From contig NZ_CP128474.1 in assembly GCF_030369635.1 (NCBI RefSeq), positions 1,860,001-1,924,000 of the forward strand: a DNA stretch of 64,000 nucleotides, given 5' to 3'. The notes beneath the pieces are model-generated. The model did no database searches. It was not told where the DNA came from and was given only the letters and a program-made list of their open reading frames with translations. Of this stretch, positions 38,072-45,453 are shown one piece after another. Each line of letters opens with the position of its first letter. The first letter of the stretch is position 1. Source of the stretch: Microbacterium arborescens. GTDB taxonomy: Bacteria > Actinomycetota > Actinomycetes > Actinomycetales > Microbacteriaceae. The translations under genes and the position numbers were made by a program.

Positions 38072-39024
38072 GCTCGCCCGTCGTCACCGTCATCGTTCCC
38101 GGCCGCGACGTCGCCCCGTACGCCGAAGACGCCCTGGCCTCGCTCCGCGCTCAGACGCTCGTCGACTGGACCGCGATCCTCATCGACGACGGATCACGTG
38201 ACGCGACGGGGCGCGTCTTCGCCGATGCGGCCGCATCCGACGGGCGGTTCCACGTCGTCTCGCACGACCGTCCCCGGGGGCTCGGCGCCGCGAGGAATGC
38301 GGGCCTCGATCGCGTCGACACGCCCGTCGTGGCTTTCCTCGACGCCGACGACGTCCTCACCCCGAACGCGCTCGAGCGATGGGTGAGCACACTCGACGCA
38401 TCGGGTTCCGACTTCGTCGCCGGAGCCTACGTGCGGCTGCGACCGACCGACGAGGGTTATGTCCCGGGGCCCGTGCAGCCGTGGGTCGCGGCAGCCACGC
38501 AGCCTGCGCGGACCGGGGTGACTCTCGCCGATCATCCCGAGGCCTCGGGGAACATCGTCGCGTGGTCGAAAGCGAGCCGTATCGAGTTCTGGCGTCGTCA
38601 TCACCTGCGCTTCCCCGAGAACCGCCTGTACGAAGACCAGCTGGTCGCGCAGCAGATGTACACGCGCGCTCGAGCCTTCGACGTGATCCCCGACGTCGTC
38701 GTGCACTGGCGCGAACGCGCAGACGGGTCATCGATCACCCAGCACCGTGCGCAGCTGCCCGTCCTCGTCGACTATCTCGATGCGCTGCGTTCGGGGCTCG
38801 CGGTGCTCGATGCGGCCGACGCCCGCGCCGCCGCGGCAGCGCGTGTCCGCCTCGTGCTCGACATGGACGTCCCTCCCCTCGTTCGCATCGCCGCGACCCA
38901 CCCCGACACCGAGTACCGACGCCGCGTCGGCGAGCTCGTCCGCGACTTCCAGGAGCGAGCGCCGGAGCACCGCGCGACGGACCCCGCGACGACGGAGCTG
39001 TGGGGCATCGCCCGGCTCTGGTGA
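38068..39024 (+). CDS. family 2 glycosyltransferase
   Basis: 318 residues. A GT-A fold starts at VTVIVPGRDVAPYAEDALASLRAQTL. The nucleotide-sugar motifs LIDDGSRDATG (about 38-48), GLGAARNAGLDRV and the metal-binding VAFLDADDVL (about 88-97) follow. The C-terminal half has RLYEDQLVAQQMY and VHWRERADGSSIT, in the style of teichoic-acid/capsule glycosyltransferases. The start is GTG 38068, overlapping the desulfurase stop. Why it ends a NAD operon is unclear. Substrate unknown; a cell-wall or surface-polymer role is the usual one. Confidence 0.85.
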   Translation: MSSPVVTVIVPGRDVAPYAEDALASLRAQTLVDWTAILIDDGSRDATGRVFADAAASDGRFHVVSHDRPRGLGAARNAGLDRVDTPVVAFLDADDVLTPNALERWVSTLDASGSDFVAGAYVRLRPTDEGYVPGPVQPWVAAATQPARTGVTLADHPEASGNIVAWSKASRIEFWRRHHLRFPENRLYEDQLVAQQMYTRARAFDVIPDVVVHWRERADGSSITQHRAQLPVLVDYLDALRSGLAVLDAADARAAAAARVRLVLDMDVPPLVRIAATHPDTEYRRRVGELVRDFQERAPEHRATDPATTELWGIARLW

Positions 39025-39168
39025 TCCCCGACGCGCCGGAACGCTGACCGCCCGGGCACGCATGCTGGCGCTGTGTCGGTGCTCCCGGGAATAATCGTTC
39101 CGTCGGGGCGTTGGCCCTGCGGTGTCCGCCCTCGGGTGACGACCGATCATCCGACCGAGGAGTTGCCC

Positions 39169-40677
39169 ATGGCCGTCGCGCCGTCGTCCACCACCGCATC
39201 CACATCGACTGCACCGCCCGCCCCGCCTACGGTCGTCACGGCCGAGGCGAACCGTGTGATCTGGCTCCTGCTCGTCGCCGCATTCGTCGCCATCCTCAAC
39301 GAGACGACGATGGGCGTCGCGATCCCCCATCTCATCGCAGACTTCCAGATCACCGCCGTGGCGGCGCAGTGGCTCACGACCGCGTTCATGCTCACGATGG
39401 CCGTCGTCATCCCGATCACAGGCTTCCTGCTGCAGCGTCTGACGACGCGCGCGGTGTTCACGGCCGCGATGAGCCTCTTCTCGACCGGAACGCTCATCGC
39501 CGTCCTCGCGCCCGGTTTCGAGTTCCTCCTCGTCGCTCGCGTCGTGCAGGCTTCGGGCACGGCGATCATGATGCCGCTGCTCATGACGACCCTGATGACG
39601 GTCGTCCCGCCGCACGCCCGGGGCCGCATGATGGGCCGCGTCAGCATCGTCATGTCGCTCGCGCCGGCGATCGGGCCGACTCTCTCCGGGTTCCTCCTCG
39701 ACACGCTCAGCTGGCGCTGGATCTTCGCTGTCGTCCTCCCGATCGCCCTCATCTCGTTGGCGATCGGTGTCCGGTGGATCCACAACCTCGGCGAAACGCG
39801 CCGCGCTCCCCTCGATGTCCTCTCCGTCGTGCTGTCGGCGTTCGGCTTCGGCGGCCTCGTGTTCGGGCTCAGCCAGATCGGGGCAGGCGGCCACGGCGGC
39901 GGGGATGCCGCGGCTGCCGCTCCGGCGTCCAATCTGCCGCTGATCATCGCGCTCACGGTCGGAGTCCTCTCGCTGGGTGCCTTCGTCTGGCGTCAGCTCG
40001 CACTGCAGCGCTCCGACGAGGCGCTGCTCGACCTCCGGGTGTTCCGCTCCGCCAACTTCTCGCTGTCGGTCGCTCAGCTGGCGGTCATGTCGATGGCGTT
40101 CTTCGGTGCCATCACCCTGCTGCCGCTGTACATGCAGAACGTCCTCGGCCTCTCCGCGCTCGAGTCCGGGCTCGTCGTCCTGCCGGGCTCGCTCGCGATG
40201 GGCATCGCCGGGCCGTTCATCGGCCGAATCTACGACCGATGGGGCACGCGGGTGCTCCTCGTTCCCGGCGCCGTGATCGTCACCGGCATCCTGTGGACCT
40301 TCACCACCCTCACCGAGAACACCTCGGTCTGGCTGCTGCTGTCGCTGCAGACCCTGCTCTCACTGGGGCTGGCGATGTCGTTCACTCCGCTCTTCACCGC
40401 CTCGCTCGGTTCGCTCCAGCCGCGGTTCTACTCGTACGGAAGCGCGATCGTCTCCACCGTGCAGCAGGTCGCAGGCGCCGCGGGCATCGCCCTGCTCATC
40501 ACCGTGATGGCCGCCGCAGAGGCCGGAGCGATCGAACCCGGAACCACCGCCGCAGGCGCGGCGGGTGCGCGCGCCGCGTTCCTCGTGGCCGCGATCATCG
40601 CGTCGCCCCTGATCATCGGGGCATTCCTCATCCGCAAGCCGGCCGACAGCCCCGAGGGCGCGCCCGCCGCGCACTGA
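39169..40677 (+). CDS. MFS transporter, DHA2 (14-helix) drug exporter family
   Basis: 502-residue membrane protein. A polar Ser/Thr/Pro-rich N-terminus of about 30 residues is followed by 14 hydrophobic segments. DHA2 motifs: LNETTMGVAIPHLIADFQ, QWLTTAFMLTMAVVIPITG, VQASGTAIMMPLLMTTLMTVVPPHARGRMMG and GPTLSGFLLDTLSWRWIF. ATG 39169 follows GAGGAG with good spacing. The final helix is followed by RKPADSPEGAPAAH. A proton-driven exporter of drugs or metabolites; the substrate is unknown. A very strong terminator follows. Confidence 0.92.
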   Translation: MAVAPSSTTASTSTAPPAPPTVVTAEANRVIWLLLVAAFVAILNETTMGVAIPHLIADFQITAVAAQWLTTAFMLTMAVVIPITGFLLQRLTTRAVFTAAMSLFSTGTLIAVLAPGFEFLLVARVVQASGTAIMMPLLMTTLMTVVPPHARGRMMGRVSIVMSLAPAIGPTLSGFLLDTLSWRWIFAVVLPIALISLAIGVRWIHNLGETRRAPLDVLSVVLSAFGFGGLVFGLSQIGAGGHGGGDAAAAAPASNLPLIIALTVGVLSLGAFVWRQLALQRSDEALLDLRVFRSANFSLSVAQLAVMSMAFFGAITLLPLYMQNVLGLSALESGLVVLPGSLAMGIAGPFIGRIYDRWGTRVLLVPGAVIVTGILWTFTTLTENTSVWLLLSLQTLLSLGLAMSFTPLFTASLGSLQPRFYSYGSAIVSTVQQVAGAAGIALLITVMAAAEAGAIEPGTTAAGAAGARAAFLVAAIIASPLIIGAFLIRKPADSPEGAPAAH

Positions 40678-40702
40678 GCGTCATCGGCTCCGCAAGCCTG
40701 AC

Positions 40703-40746
40703 ACGACGAAGCCGCCGCGTGCATCATGCACCGGCGGCTTCGTCGT
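40703..40746. terminator. strong hairpin terminator after the MFS gene
   Basis: 15-bp perfect stem, ACGACGAAGCCGCCG (40703-40717) with CGGCGGCTTCGTCGT (40732-40746). The loop is itself palindromic (GTGCATCATGCAC). It also serves the convergent miniprotein gene. Confidence 0.85.
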
Positions 40747-40763
40747 ACGCCTCGCGGCGACGT

Positions 40764-40889
40764 TCAGGAGGTCGAGCAGCATCCCCCGCCGCAGCAGGAG
40801 CCTGCGTCGTCGTTCGCGGTGACCAGCAGGTTCTTCTCATCGGGAACCGGCTGCAGTGTCTGAGGCTGGGGCGTGGATGCTGTGGACAT
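40764..40889 (-). CDS. 41-residue Cys-rich miniprotein with CCGGGCC tail
   Basis: Small gene from ATG 40887-40889. The product has a polar Pro/Gln/Thr-rich first half, then PDEKNLLVTANDDAGS and a C-terminal CCGGGCCSTS. No Shine-Dalgarno sequence is present, but TACGAT (40896-40901, minus strand) ends exactly six bases before the ATG, as in other leaderless genes here. The gene ends 18 bp before a strong terminator. It diverges from the DJ-1/PfpI gene. Two Cys pairs separated by three Gly suggest metal or disulfide chemistry. I do not recognise a characterised family. Confidence 0.6.
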   Translation of the reverse strand: MSTASTPQPQTLQPVPDEKNLLVTANDDAGSCCGGGCCSTS

Positions 40890-40895
40890 ATCGCC

Positions 40896-40901
40896 ATCGT
40901 A
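40896..40901 (-). promoter_or_regulatory. -10 element of the miniprotein gene
   Basis: TACGAT on the minus strand, six bases before the ATG, with no ribosome site. Confidence 0.5.
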
Positions 40902-40965
40902 ACCCCGCAGCGGACCATGGGTCGCCGAGCCTGTCAAGCGCGTCGCAGCGCCCGACGGCCACGCG

Positions 40966-40971
40966 TAGCGT
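40966..40971 (+). promoter_or_regulatory. -10 element of the DJ-1/PfpI gene
   Basis: TAGCGT, seven bases before ATG 40979. The same hexamer, with TCAA 28 bases upstream, occurs before dps and the acidic-protein gene. Confidence 0.55.
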
Positions 40972-40978
40972 CGGGCCC

Positions 40979-41527
40979 ATGAGCACTCTCGATGGCAAGA
41001 AGATCGCATTCCTGGCAACCGACGGCTTCGAAGACAGTGAGCTGACCTCGCCGTGGCAGGCTGTCTCCGACGCCGGCGCGACGGTCGTCCTCATCGCTCC
41101 CGAGTCGGGCGAGATCACCGGCAAGAACGGCCACACCCAGAAGGTCGACGCAGTCACCTCCGACGCCGAAGCCGACGAATACGACGCCCTCGTCCTGCCG
41201 GGCGGAGTCGTCAACGCCGACAACCTTCGGCTCGACGCGAACGCTGTCGACTTCGCGCGCTCGTTCTTCGAGCAGCACAAGCCTGTCGGCGCCATCTGCC
41301 ACGCAGCATGGATCCTCACCGAGGCCGATGTCCTGCGCGGGCGCACGCTGACGAGCTTCCCGAGTCTGCGCACCGATCTCGTGAACGCGGGCGCGACGTG
41401 GGTCGACGAGGAGGTCGTCGTCGATCAGGGACTCGTCTCGAGCCGCACTCCCGACGACCTGCCCGCCTTCAACGCGAAGGTGGTCGAGGAGATCAGCGAG
41501 GGCAAGCACTCGGGTCAGACCGCCTGA
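40979..41527 (+). CDS. DJ-1/PfpI family protein (general stress protein 18 type)
   Basis: 182 residues, a single-domain class I glutamine amidotransferase-like fold. The conserved acidic residue is in TDGFEDSELTSPW (about 16-28), and the nucleophile Cys is in VGAICHAAWIL (about 103-113) with the adjacent His. LVLPGGVVNADNLR precedes it. The closest described relatives are YhbO/YraA/PfpI stress proteins, debated as proteases or glyoxalase/deglycases. No ribosome site; the start is supported by TAGCGT seven bases upstream. The gene is monocistronic and followed by a hairpin. Confidence 0.9.
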   Translation: MSTLDGKKIAFLATDGFEDSELTSPWQAVSDAGATVVLIAPESGEITGKNGHTQKVDAVTSDAEADEYDALVLPGGVVNADNLRLDANAVDFARSFFEQHKPVGAICHAAWILTEADVLRGRTLTSFPSLRTDLVNAGATWVDEEVVVDQGLVSSRTPDDLPAFNAKVVEEISEGKHSGQTA

Positions 41528-41559
41528 GCCGTCCCGCCCCGGCCGCCGACGCGGCATCC

Positions 41560-41594
41560 GATCGCCCCCGTGAGCTCATGCTCCGGGGGCGATC
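41560..41594. terminator. bidirectional hairpin terminator
   Basis: 11-bp perfect stem, GATCGCCCCCG (41560-41570) with CGGGGGCGATC (41584-41594), between convergent genes. It overlaps the last codons of the minus-strand dehydrogenase-like gene. Confidence 0.75.
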
Positions 41595-42490
41595 GCCACG
41601 CGCAGGTGGCGACCGCTGCGCGCGAGTTCGATCGCGTCGTCGAGGCGGTCGAGGGGCAACGGCGCCGACACGAGGTCGGCGAACGGGTAGCGCCGGGTGC
41701 TGGGCGCGCGCATGAATGCGACGGCCGCTTCCAGATCGGACGCTGTCAGCGCGCCGGCTCGGACGACATGCTCTCGTGAGCCGTCATCGGGCATCGAGAA
41801 CCGTGCGCTCACGTCGGTCTCGAGGATGCGCCGCGGTGAGAGCACCGCCCCGAAACGCCCGGCGCCGGCGCGCACGCGCGGATCGGGCGAAGCCAGCTGC
41901 GGCCGCCCGCCTGCCTCCGCGATCATCGCGGCCAGCACGAGAGGGTCGGCGCCGGTGCCCGCGATCGTCACGACGAGTTCCTCGGGATCGCCTGTCGCCT
42001 CGATCTGCCGAACGACCGCGGCCGCGCGCGAGACGGCACCGGGCACCGGGGCGAGGATGCAGGCCGGGAGCACCTCGCCCACCCGGACGATCGGCGTGCC
42101 CGCCGCGAGGTGGACGTGCGTCGCGAAGCCGCCCACGAGCTCGCGGTGCGCGCCGATGCGCTCGTGCCGTCCGGCCGCGCTCACGACGCGTTCGCCGAGC
42201 TCGAGTGGGACGCCGTCCGCGGCGGCGACGATGCCGCCGAGAGCAGCGACGCGGCCGACGAACTCGCTGCCGAGCACGGTCGGCACCGGGCACGGCTCAT
42301 CTCCGTCTGTGATGGCGAGGTCGTCCTCGGTGATGGCGACGAGGTCGATGCGCACCAACACGTCGCCGCGACCCAGCGCGACGCCGGGCACGGCGATCGT
42401 CTCCTGATCACGGCCGGGGCCCATCCATGCGCGCGCCAACGCGGCGGGTCGAAGAAGCACGTCCAGCGGTGCCGGGGTCGCCATTGCCAT
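41576..42490 (-). CDS. zinc-less MDR (alcohol dehydrogenase-like) protein
   Basis: 304 residues with the layout of a medium-chain dehydrogenase. The GroES-like N-terminal part is GDVLVRIDLVAITEDDLAITDG and PTVLGSEFVGRVAALGG, followed by a shortened nucleotide-binding part (VVTIAGTGADPLVLAAMIAEAGG). Residues that bind catalytic zinc in true ADHs are replaced: the usual GxCGSD position reads TEDD, GHE reads GSE, and the four-Cys structural-zinc lobe is absent. ATG 42490 has GAGAGG upstream; ATG 42484 is an alternative. It is therefore likely a zinc-independent reductase or a degenerate paralogue. It ends at a shared terminator. Confidence 0.75.
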   Translation of the reverse strand: MAMATPAPLDVLLRPAALARAWMGPGRDQETIAVPGVALGRGDVLVRIDLVAITEDDLAITDGDEPCPVPTVLGSEFVGRVAALGGIVAAADGVPLELGERVVSAAGRHERIGAHRELVGGFATHVHLAAGTPIVRVGEVLPACILAPVPGAVSRAAAVVRQIEATGDPEELVVTIAGTGADPLVLAAMIAEAGGRPQLASPDPRVRAGAGRFGAVLSPRRILETDVSARFSMPDDGSREHVVRAGALTASDLEAAVAFMRAPSTRRYPFADLVSAPLPLDRLDDAIELARSGRHLRVAIAPGA

Positions 42491-42657
42491 TCGGGCCCTC
42501 TCGCCGGTGGTGACTCCCTCACTGTCGCAAAGGCGTACCGGCCCTGAGCACGGCGGCGCACCTCGTTCGGCGAATGTTCACCCGATGGTGGGCGGACCGC
42601 CTCCCCGGGGCCGCGGGTACGCTGGAATCCGGCGCGCGAGTGCCGGAGAGGACCACC

Positions 42658-43056
42658 ATGAGAATCGTCGACTCGGCCGACTGGCGCGATCGCCTCACCT
42701 ACGAGACGCCTTACCGCGTCGCCGACGTCATGCCGGGTGATCCTGCGCGTTGCGCCGCATGCCCTGCTGATGCCGGAGCTCACGACCGCGACCACCTGTG
42801 GGCGGTCAAGCACCGCCACCCGACCAACCACGGCGGCTTCGTCCGGTTCTACTGCGAGGCACACGTGCCCGAGCGCAAGCAGCCCGTCGCCGCTGTCACG
42901 CGTCCGGCCCCCGCTCGGCGCGCCGCACCTCGTGCCGCCACGGCGCGCACGCCGAAGGCGCCCGCTCCCTCGGACGTCGTCCGCGCGATGTGCCCGGACT
43001 GCTTCGTCGAGGTGTCGGCCGCCGGCGAGTGCGGCATCTGCGGCATCCGGATCTGA
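42658..43056 (+). CDS. small zinc-ribbon protein
   Basis: 132 residues. The N-terminal half has CAACPADAG followed by HLWAVKHRH and FYCEAHVPER, a possible Cys/His metal site. A basic Ala/Pro-rich linker (about 75-108) leads to a C-terminal zinc ribbon MCPDCFVEVSAAGECGICGIRI with a CxxC...CxxC pattern. ATG 42658 follows GGAGAGGA. No enzymatic motif is visible. The next gene, five bases further on, is also Cys-rich, so the two may act together. Not assigned to a family. Confidence 0.75.
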   Translation: MRIVDSADWRDRLTYETPYRVADVMPGDPARCAACPADAGAHDRDHLWAVKHRHPTNHGGFVRFYCEAHVPERKQPVAAVTRPAPARRAAPRAATARTPKAPAPSDVVRAMCPDCFVEVSAAGECGICGIRI

Positions 43057-43060
43057 TCGG

Positions 43061-43420
43061 GTGAGCGACCCGGCCCCGGCGGACTATCCGACCGCCCTGT
43101 GGTGCCGCTCGCGCCGCGGGTCGGCGCTGTGCACGCGTCCGCGCGGTCATGCCGGACTGCACAACCGCCTGGGCACGTCGCAGATGTGGTCCGACGCGCA
43201 GGCCGACCCTCCGAGATGCAGCGGCAGCGGCGCGCCCGCCGAACCGGCACGACCCGTGTCGGGCGGGTTCCCTTTCGGACGGGGGCTTTGCCCCGTATGC
43301 ACGGCGTTCGTCGAGGTGTGCGACGGCCGCCTCGACCGGCACGACGCGTTCCGTGGAACAACGGATGCCGCCGAGGCCACTGCCCGCGCGGAATGGTTCA
43401 ACGCCGTCGGGTGGAACTGA
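43061..43420 (+). CDS. uncharacterised Cys-containing protein
   Basis: 119 residues from GTG 43061, five bases after the zinc-ribbon gene; there is no good ribosome site, so the start is uncertain. It has scattered Cys/His (WCRSRRGSALCTRPRGHAGLHN) and a C-terminal part LCPVCTAFVEVCDGRLDRHDAFRG ending with a helix rich in Ala/Glu and EWFNAVGWN. The CPxC and later Cys may bind zinc. No family recognised. Convergent with the acidic-protein gene. Confidence 0.6.
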   Translation: MSDPAPADYPTALWCRSRRGSALCTRPRGHAGLHNRLGTSQMWSDAQADPPRCSGSGAPAEPARPVSGGFPFGRGLCPVCTAFVEVCDGRLDRHDAFRGTTDAAEATARAEWFNAVGWN

Positions 43421-43448
43421 TCCCCCCCTGACCCGCGTCTCGGTGTCG

Positions 43449-43709
43449 TCAGGCGCCCGCCTCGTCGTCTCGCCACGGCAGATTGAGTTCTTCGGCGGGC
43501 ACGTCGACGTCCCCGACGTCGTCGGGGCCCCCGGTGCCCGGACGCGCACGCACGAGGTCGTCATCGACGTCGGCGTCGGGACTCGTGGGCGCCTCGTCCT
43601 GCTTCTCGCGCGTCTCGGTGTCGCTCGCCGGGCTGTACCGCATGTCCTTGCGCACCGCTTCCGGCTCGGACAGCGGCTCCTGCTCGGCGGTCGGGTCCTG
43701 CTGGCTCAT
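43449..43709 (-). CDS. small acidic, probably disordered protein
   Basis: 86 residues, very rich in Asp/Glu/Pro/Ser with no hydrophobic core: MSQQDPTAEQEPLSEPEA near the start and DVDVPAEELNLPWRDDE at the end. ATG 43707-43709 has GAGGGAGA upstream. Its promoter region carries the same 16-bp stretch (one mismatch) as the dps promoter region, so it may belong to a stress regulon. No function can be named. Confidence 0.7.
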   Translation of the reverse strand: MSQQDPTAEQEPLSEPEAVRKDMRYSPASDTETREKQDEAPTSPDADVDDDLVRARPGTGGPDDVGDVDVPAEELNLPWRDDEAGA

Positions 43710-43751
43710 GGCGTCTCCCTCGCTCGCGGCGCGCCGATTCCGACGCTCGCG

Positions 43752-43767
43752 GTCAACGCTAGGCAGG
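43752..43767 (-). promoter_or_regulatory. promoter element shared with dps
   Basis: Minus strand CCTGCCTAGCGTTGAC. The dps upstream region has CCTGCCTAGCGTGGAC at 46021-46036. In both, TCAAC lies exactly 27 bases upstream of TAGCGT. Confidence 0.55.
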
Positions 43768-43888
43768 GGCGGCGGCCGAGTCAGGCGCGTTGACCAGCCG
43801 CGAACCGCGTGCGATGATCCCACGTCGCTCCGCCCTATCCGATGCCTCTCGCGGACGCAAGTGCGAGGTGCCTGTCGCGTGCACGAGA

Positions 43889-43894
43889 CACAGT
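43889..43894 (+). promoter_or_regulatory. -10-like element of the 43901 gene
   Basis: CACAGT, six bases before ATG 43901. The GGAGG between it and the ATG leaves only one base of spacing, too short for a normal ribosome site. Confidence 0.35.
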
Positions 43895-43900
43895 GGAGGC

Positions 43901-44263
43901 ATGAGACGAATCACGTACGCAGGCGACACGGTGATCACGACGGACGACGTCGCGGAGGCGCTCGTCGAGCTCACCGCCGCGGTGGCCAACTACGGTCGCG
44001 CGGAAGCCGTGCGGATTCCGATCGTGCTCGAGAACGACGGACGCGTCGATGAGGCAGAACTCGTGATCGGCGTCGGCAACGACGTGCTCTCCGCCCCGGT
44101 CGACTGGGATGCCGACGAGCCCGACTTCTCCGAGGGTGCCGAACACCTCCGCACGCACGAGAGCTACCCGCAGCGACGCGCCGAAGGGCCCCACCTCTAC
44201 GCCGTCGACGACGAACCTCCCGCGCAGTGGGACCCCGACCTCGAGGGTTTCCGCGACGCCTGA
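43901..44263 (+). CDS. uncharacterised 120-residue protein
   Basis: MRRITYAGDTVITTDDVAEAL starts a mixed alpha/beta protein with LVELTAAVANYGRAEAVRIPIVLENDGRVDEAELVIGVGNDVLSAP, then an acidic, Trp-containing tail (DWDADEPDF, QWDPDLEGF). No metal or catalytic motif and no membrane segment. The strand-helix-strand pattern and length recall small single-domain proteins conserved in the group, but I do not recognise a named family. The apparent GGAGG is only one base before ATG, so initiation may be leaderless. Confidence 0.7.
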   Translation: MRRITYAGDTVITTDDVAEALVELTAAVANYGRAEAVRIPIVLENDGRVDEAELVIGVGNDVLSAPVDWDADEPDFSEGAEHLRTHESYPQRRAEGPHLYAVDDEPPAQWDPDLEGFRDA

Positions 44264-44314
44264 CTTCTCGGGTCACACTCCTCGTGGCCTCCTGCGCGAA
44301 TAGCCCCGATGGCG

Positions 44315-44320
44315 TAGCGT
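44315..44320 (+). promoter_or_regulatory. -10 element of the zinc ADH gene
   Basis: TAGCGT, eight bases before GTG 44329. It supports GTG over the later in-frame ATG 44338. Confidence 0.45.
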
Positions 44321-44328
44321 GGCCGATC

Positions 44329-45369
44329 GTGCGAGCGATGGGCATGGACAGCATCCGCGGGCCCGTGGCGGTCCGCGAGGTGGCGGATCCCGTCGTGCCT
44401 GCCGACGGCGTCGTGGTGTCGGTGCGAGCTACAGGGCTCTGTCGAAGCGACTGGCACGCCTGGGCGGGCCACGAGGAGATCACCCTGCCCCACACTCCCG
44501 GGCACGAGTTCTCGGGTGTCATCTCCGACATCGGGACGGATGTCGAGGGCTGGCAGATCGGTGACCGCGTCACTACGCCGTTCGTCATCGGATGCGGTCG
44601 CTGCGAATGGTGCGCGGGCGGCGATGCCCAGGTCTGCCCGAACCAGCGGCAGCCGGGCTTCACCTACGCCGGGTCGTTCGCCGAGCGCGTGGTCGTGCCC
44701 GCTGCAGACATCAACCTCGTCGGCATCCCCGATGGTGTCTCGTTCGAGGCCGCAGCAGCGCTCGGATGCCGCTTCGCCACCGCCTACCGGGCGCTGATCT
44801 CGCGGGCCGCGTTGAGTGGCGGCGAGTGGATCACGATCGTCGGCGCGGGCGGGGTGGGCCTGAGCGCGGTGATGATCGCGCGAGCGCTCGGTGCGCGCGT
44901 CGTCGCGGTCGACCGCTCTCCCGCCGCCGTAGAGACGGCGGCGGAACTCGGCGCGGAGCATGTTCTCGCCGCAGACGGTCGCGACATCCCCGCACTCGTA
45001 CACGAGCTGACCGGTGGCGGCAGCCACGTCTCCGTCGACGCCGTGGGGAGCGAGCAGACCGCATCCGATGCGATCCTCAGCCTTCGCCGCCGGGGACGTC
45101 ATGTGCAGATCGGGCTGCTGCCCTCGGCATCCGGCCGCAGCGCCGCTCCCCTGGCCCGCGTCATCGCCTGGGAGCTCGATCTGCTCGGCAGCCACGGCAT
45201 GGCGGCGGTGGACTACCCCGGGATGATGGCACTGATCGGCGACGGCAGTCTGCGCCCGCAGGACCTCGTGCAGCGGGTCGTCGGGCTGGAGGAAGGTGCG
45301 CGATTGCTTCCGGACATGGACAGCTCGCCGGCGGCGGGCATGACGATGATCGACCCGCAGCTGATCTGA
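44329..45369 (+). CDS. zinc-dependent alcohol dehydrogenase
   Basis: 346-residue medium-chain dehydrogenase. Catalytic zinc ligands: Cys in GLCRSDWHAW and GHE in TPGHEFSGVI. Structural zinc lobe: CGRCEWCAGGDAQVC with four cysteines (about 89-103). Rossmann motif ITIVGAGGVGLSAVMIARALGA (about 170-190) and VAVDRS, with an acidic residue after beta-2 that suggests NAD preference. GTG 44329 gives the normal VRAM... start; ATG 44338 is the alternative. The substrate is unknown. Convergent with dps. Confidence 0.9.
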   Translation: MRAMGMDSIRGPVAVREVADPVVPADGVVVSVRATGLCRSDWHAWAGHEEITLPHTPGHEFSGVISDIGTDVEGWQIGDRVTTPFVIGCGRCEWCAGGDAQVCPNQRQPGFTYAGSFAERVVVPAADINLVGIPDGVSFEAAAALGCRFATAYRALISRAALSGGEWITIVGAGGVGLSAVMIARALGARVVAVDRSPAAVETAAELGAEHVLAADGRDIPALVHELTGGGSHVSVDAVGSEQTASDAILSLRRRGRHVQIGLLPSASGRSAAPLARVIAWELDLLGSHGMAAVDYPGMMALIGDGSLRPQDLVQRVVGLEEGARLLPDMDSSPAAGMTMIDPQLI

Positions 45370-45383
45370 CGCACGGCACGCGG

Positions 45384-45420
45384 AGACCCCACCCGGACCT
45401 GGTGGTCGCGGGCGGGGTCT
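45384..45420. terminator. hairpin between ADH gene and dps
   Basis: AGACCCCACCC (45384-45394) paired with GGGCGGGGTCT (45410-45420), with one mismatch. Intergenic between convergent genes; a T-containing TCTTCGTC follows on the plus strand. Confidence 0.65.
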
Positions 45421-45453
45421 TCGTCGCCGGTTCTGCCCGGCCGGGGCTTTCGC

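Noticed and set aside
40932..40937. TTGACA on the minus strand as -35 of the miniprotein gene
   Set aside because: It lies 30 bp from the TACGAT -10, too far for a standard promoter, and it is part of the recurring AGCCTGTC repeat core.
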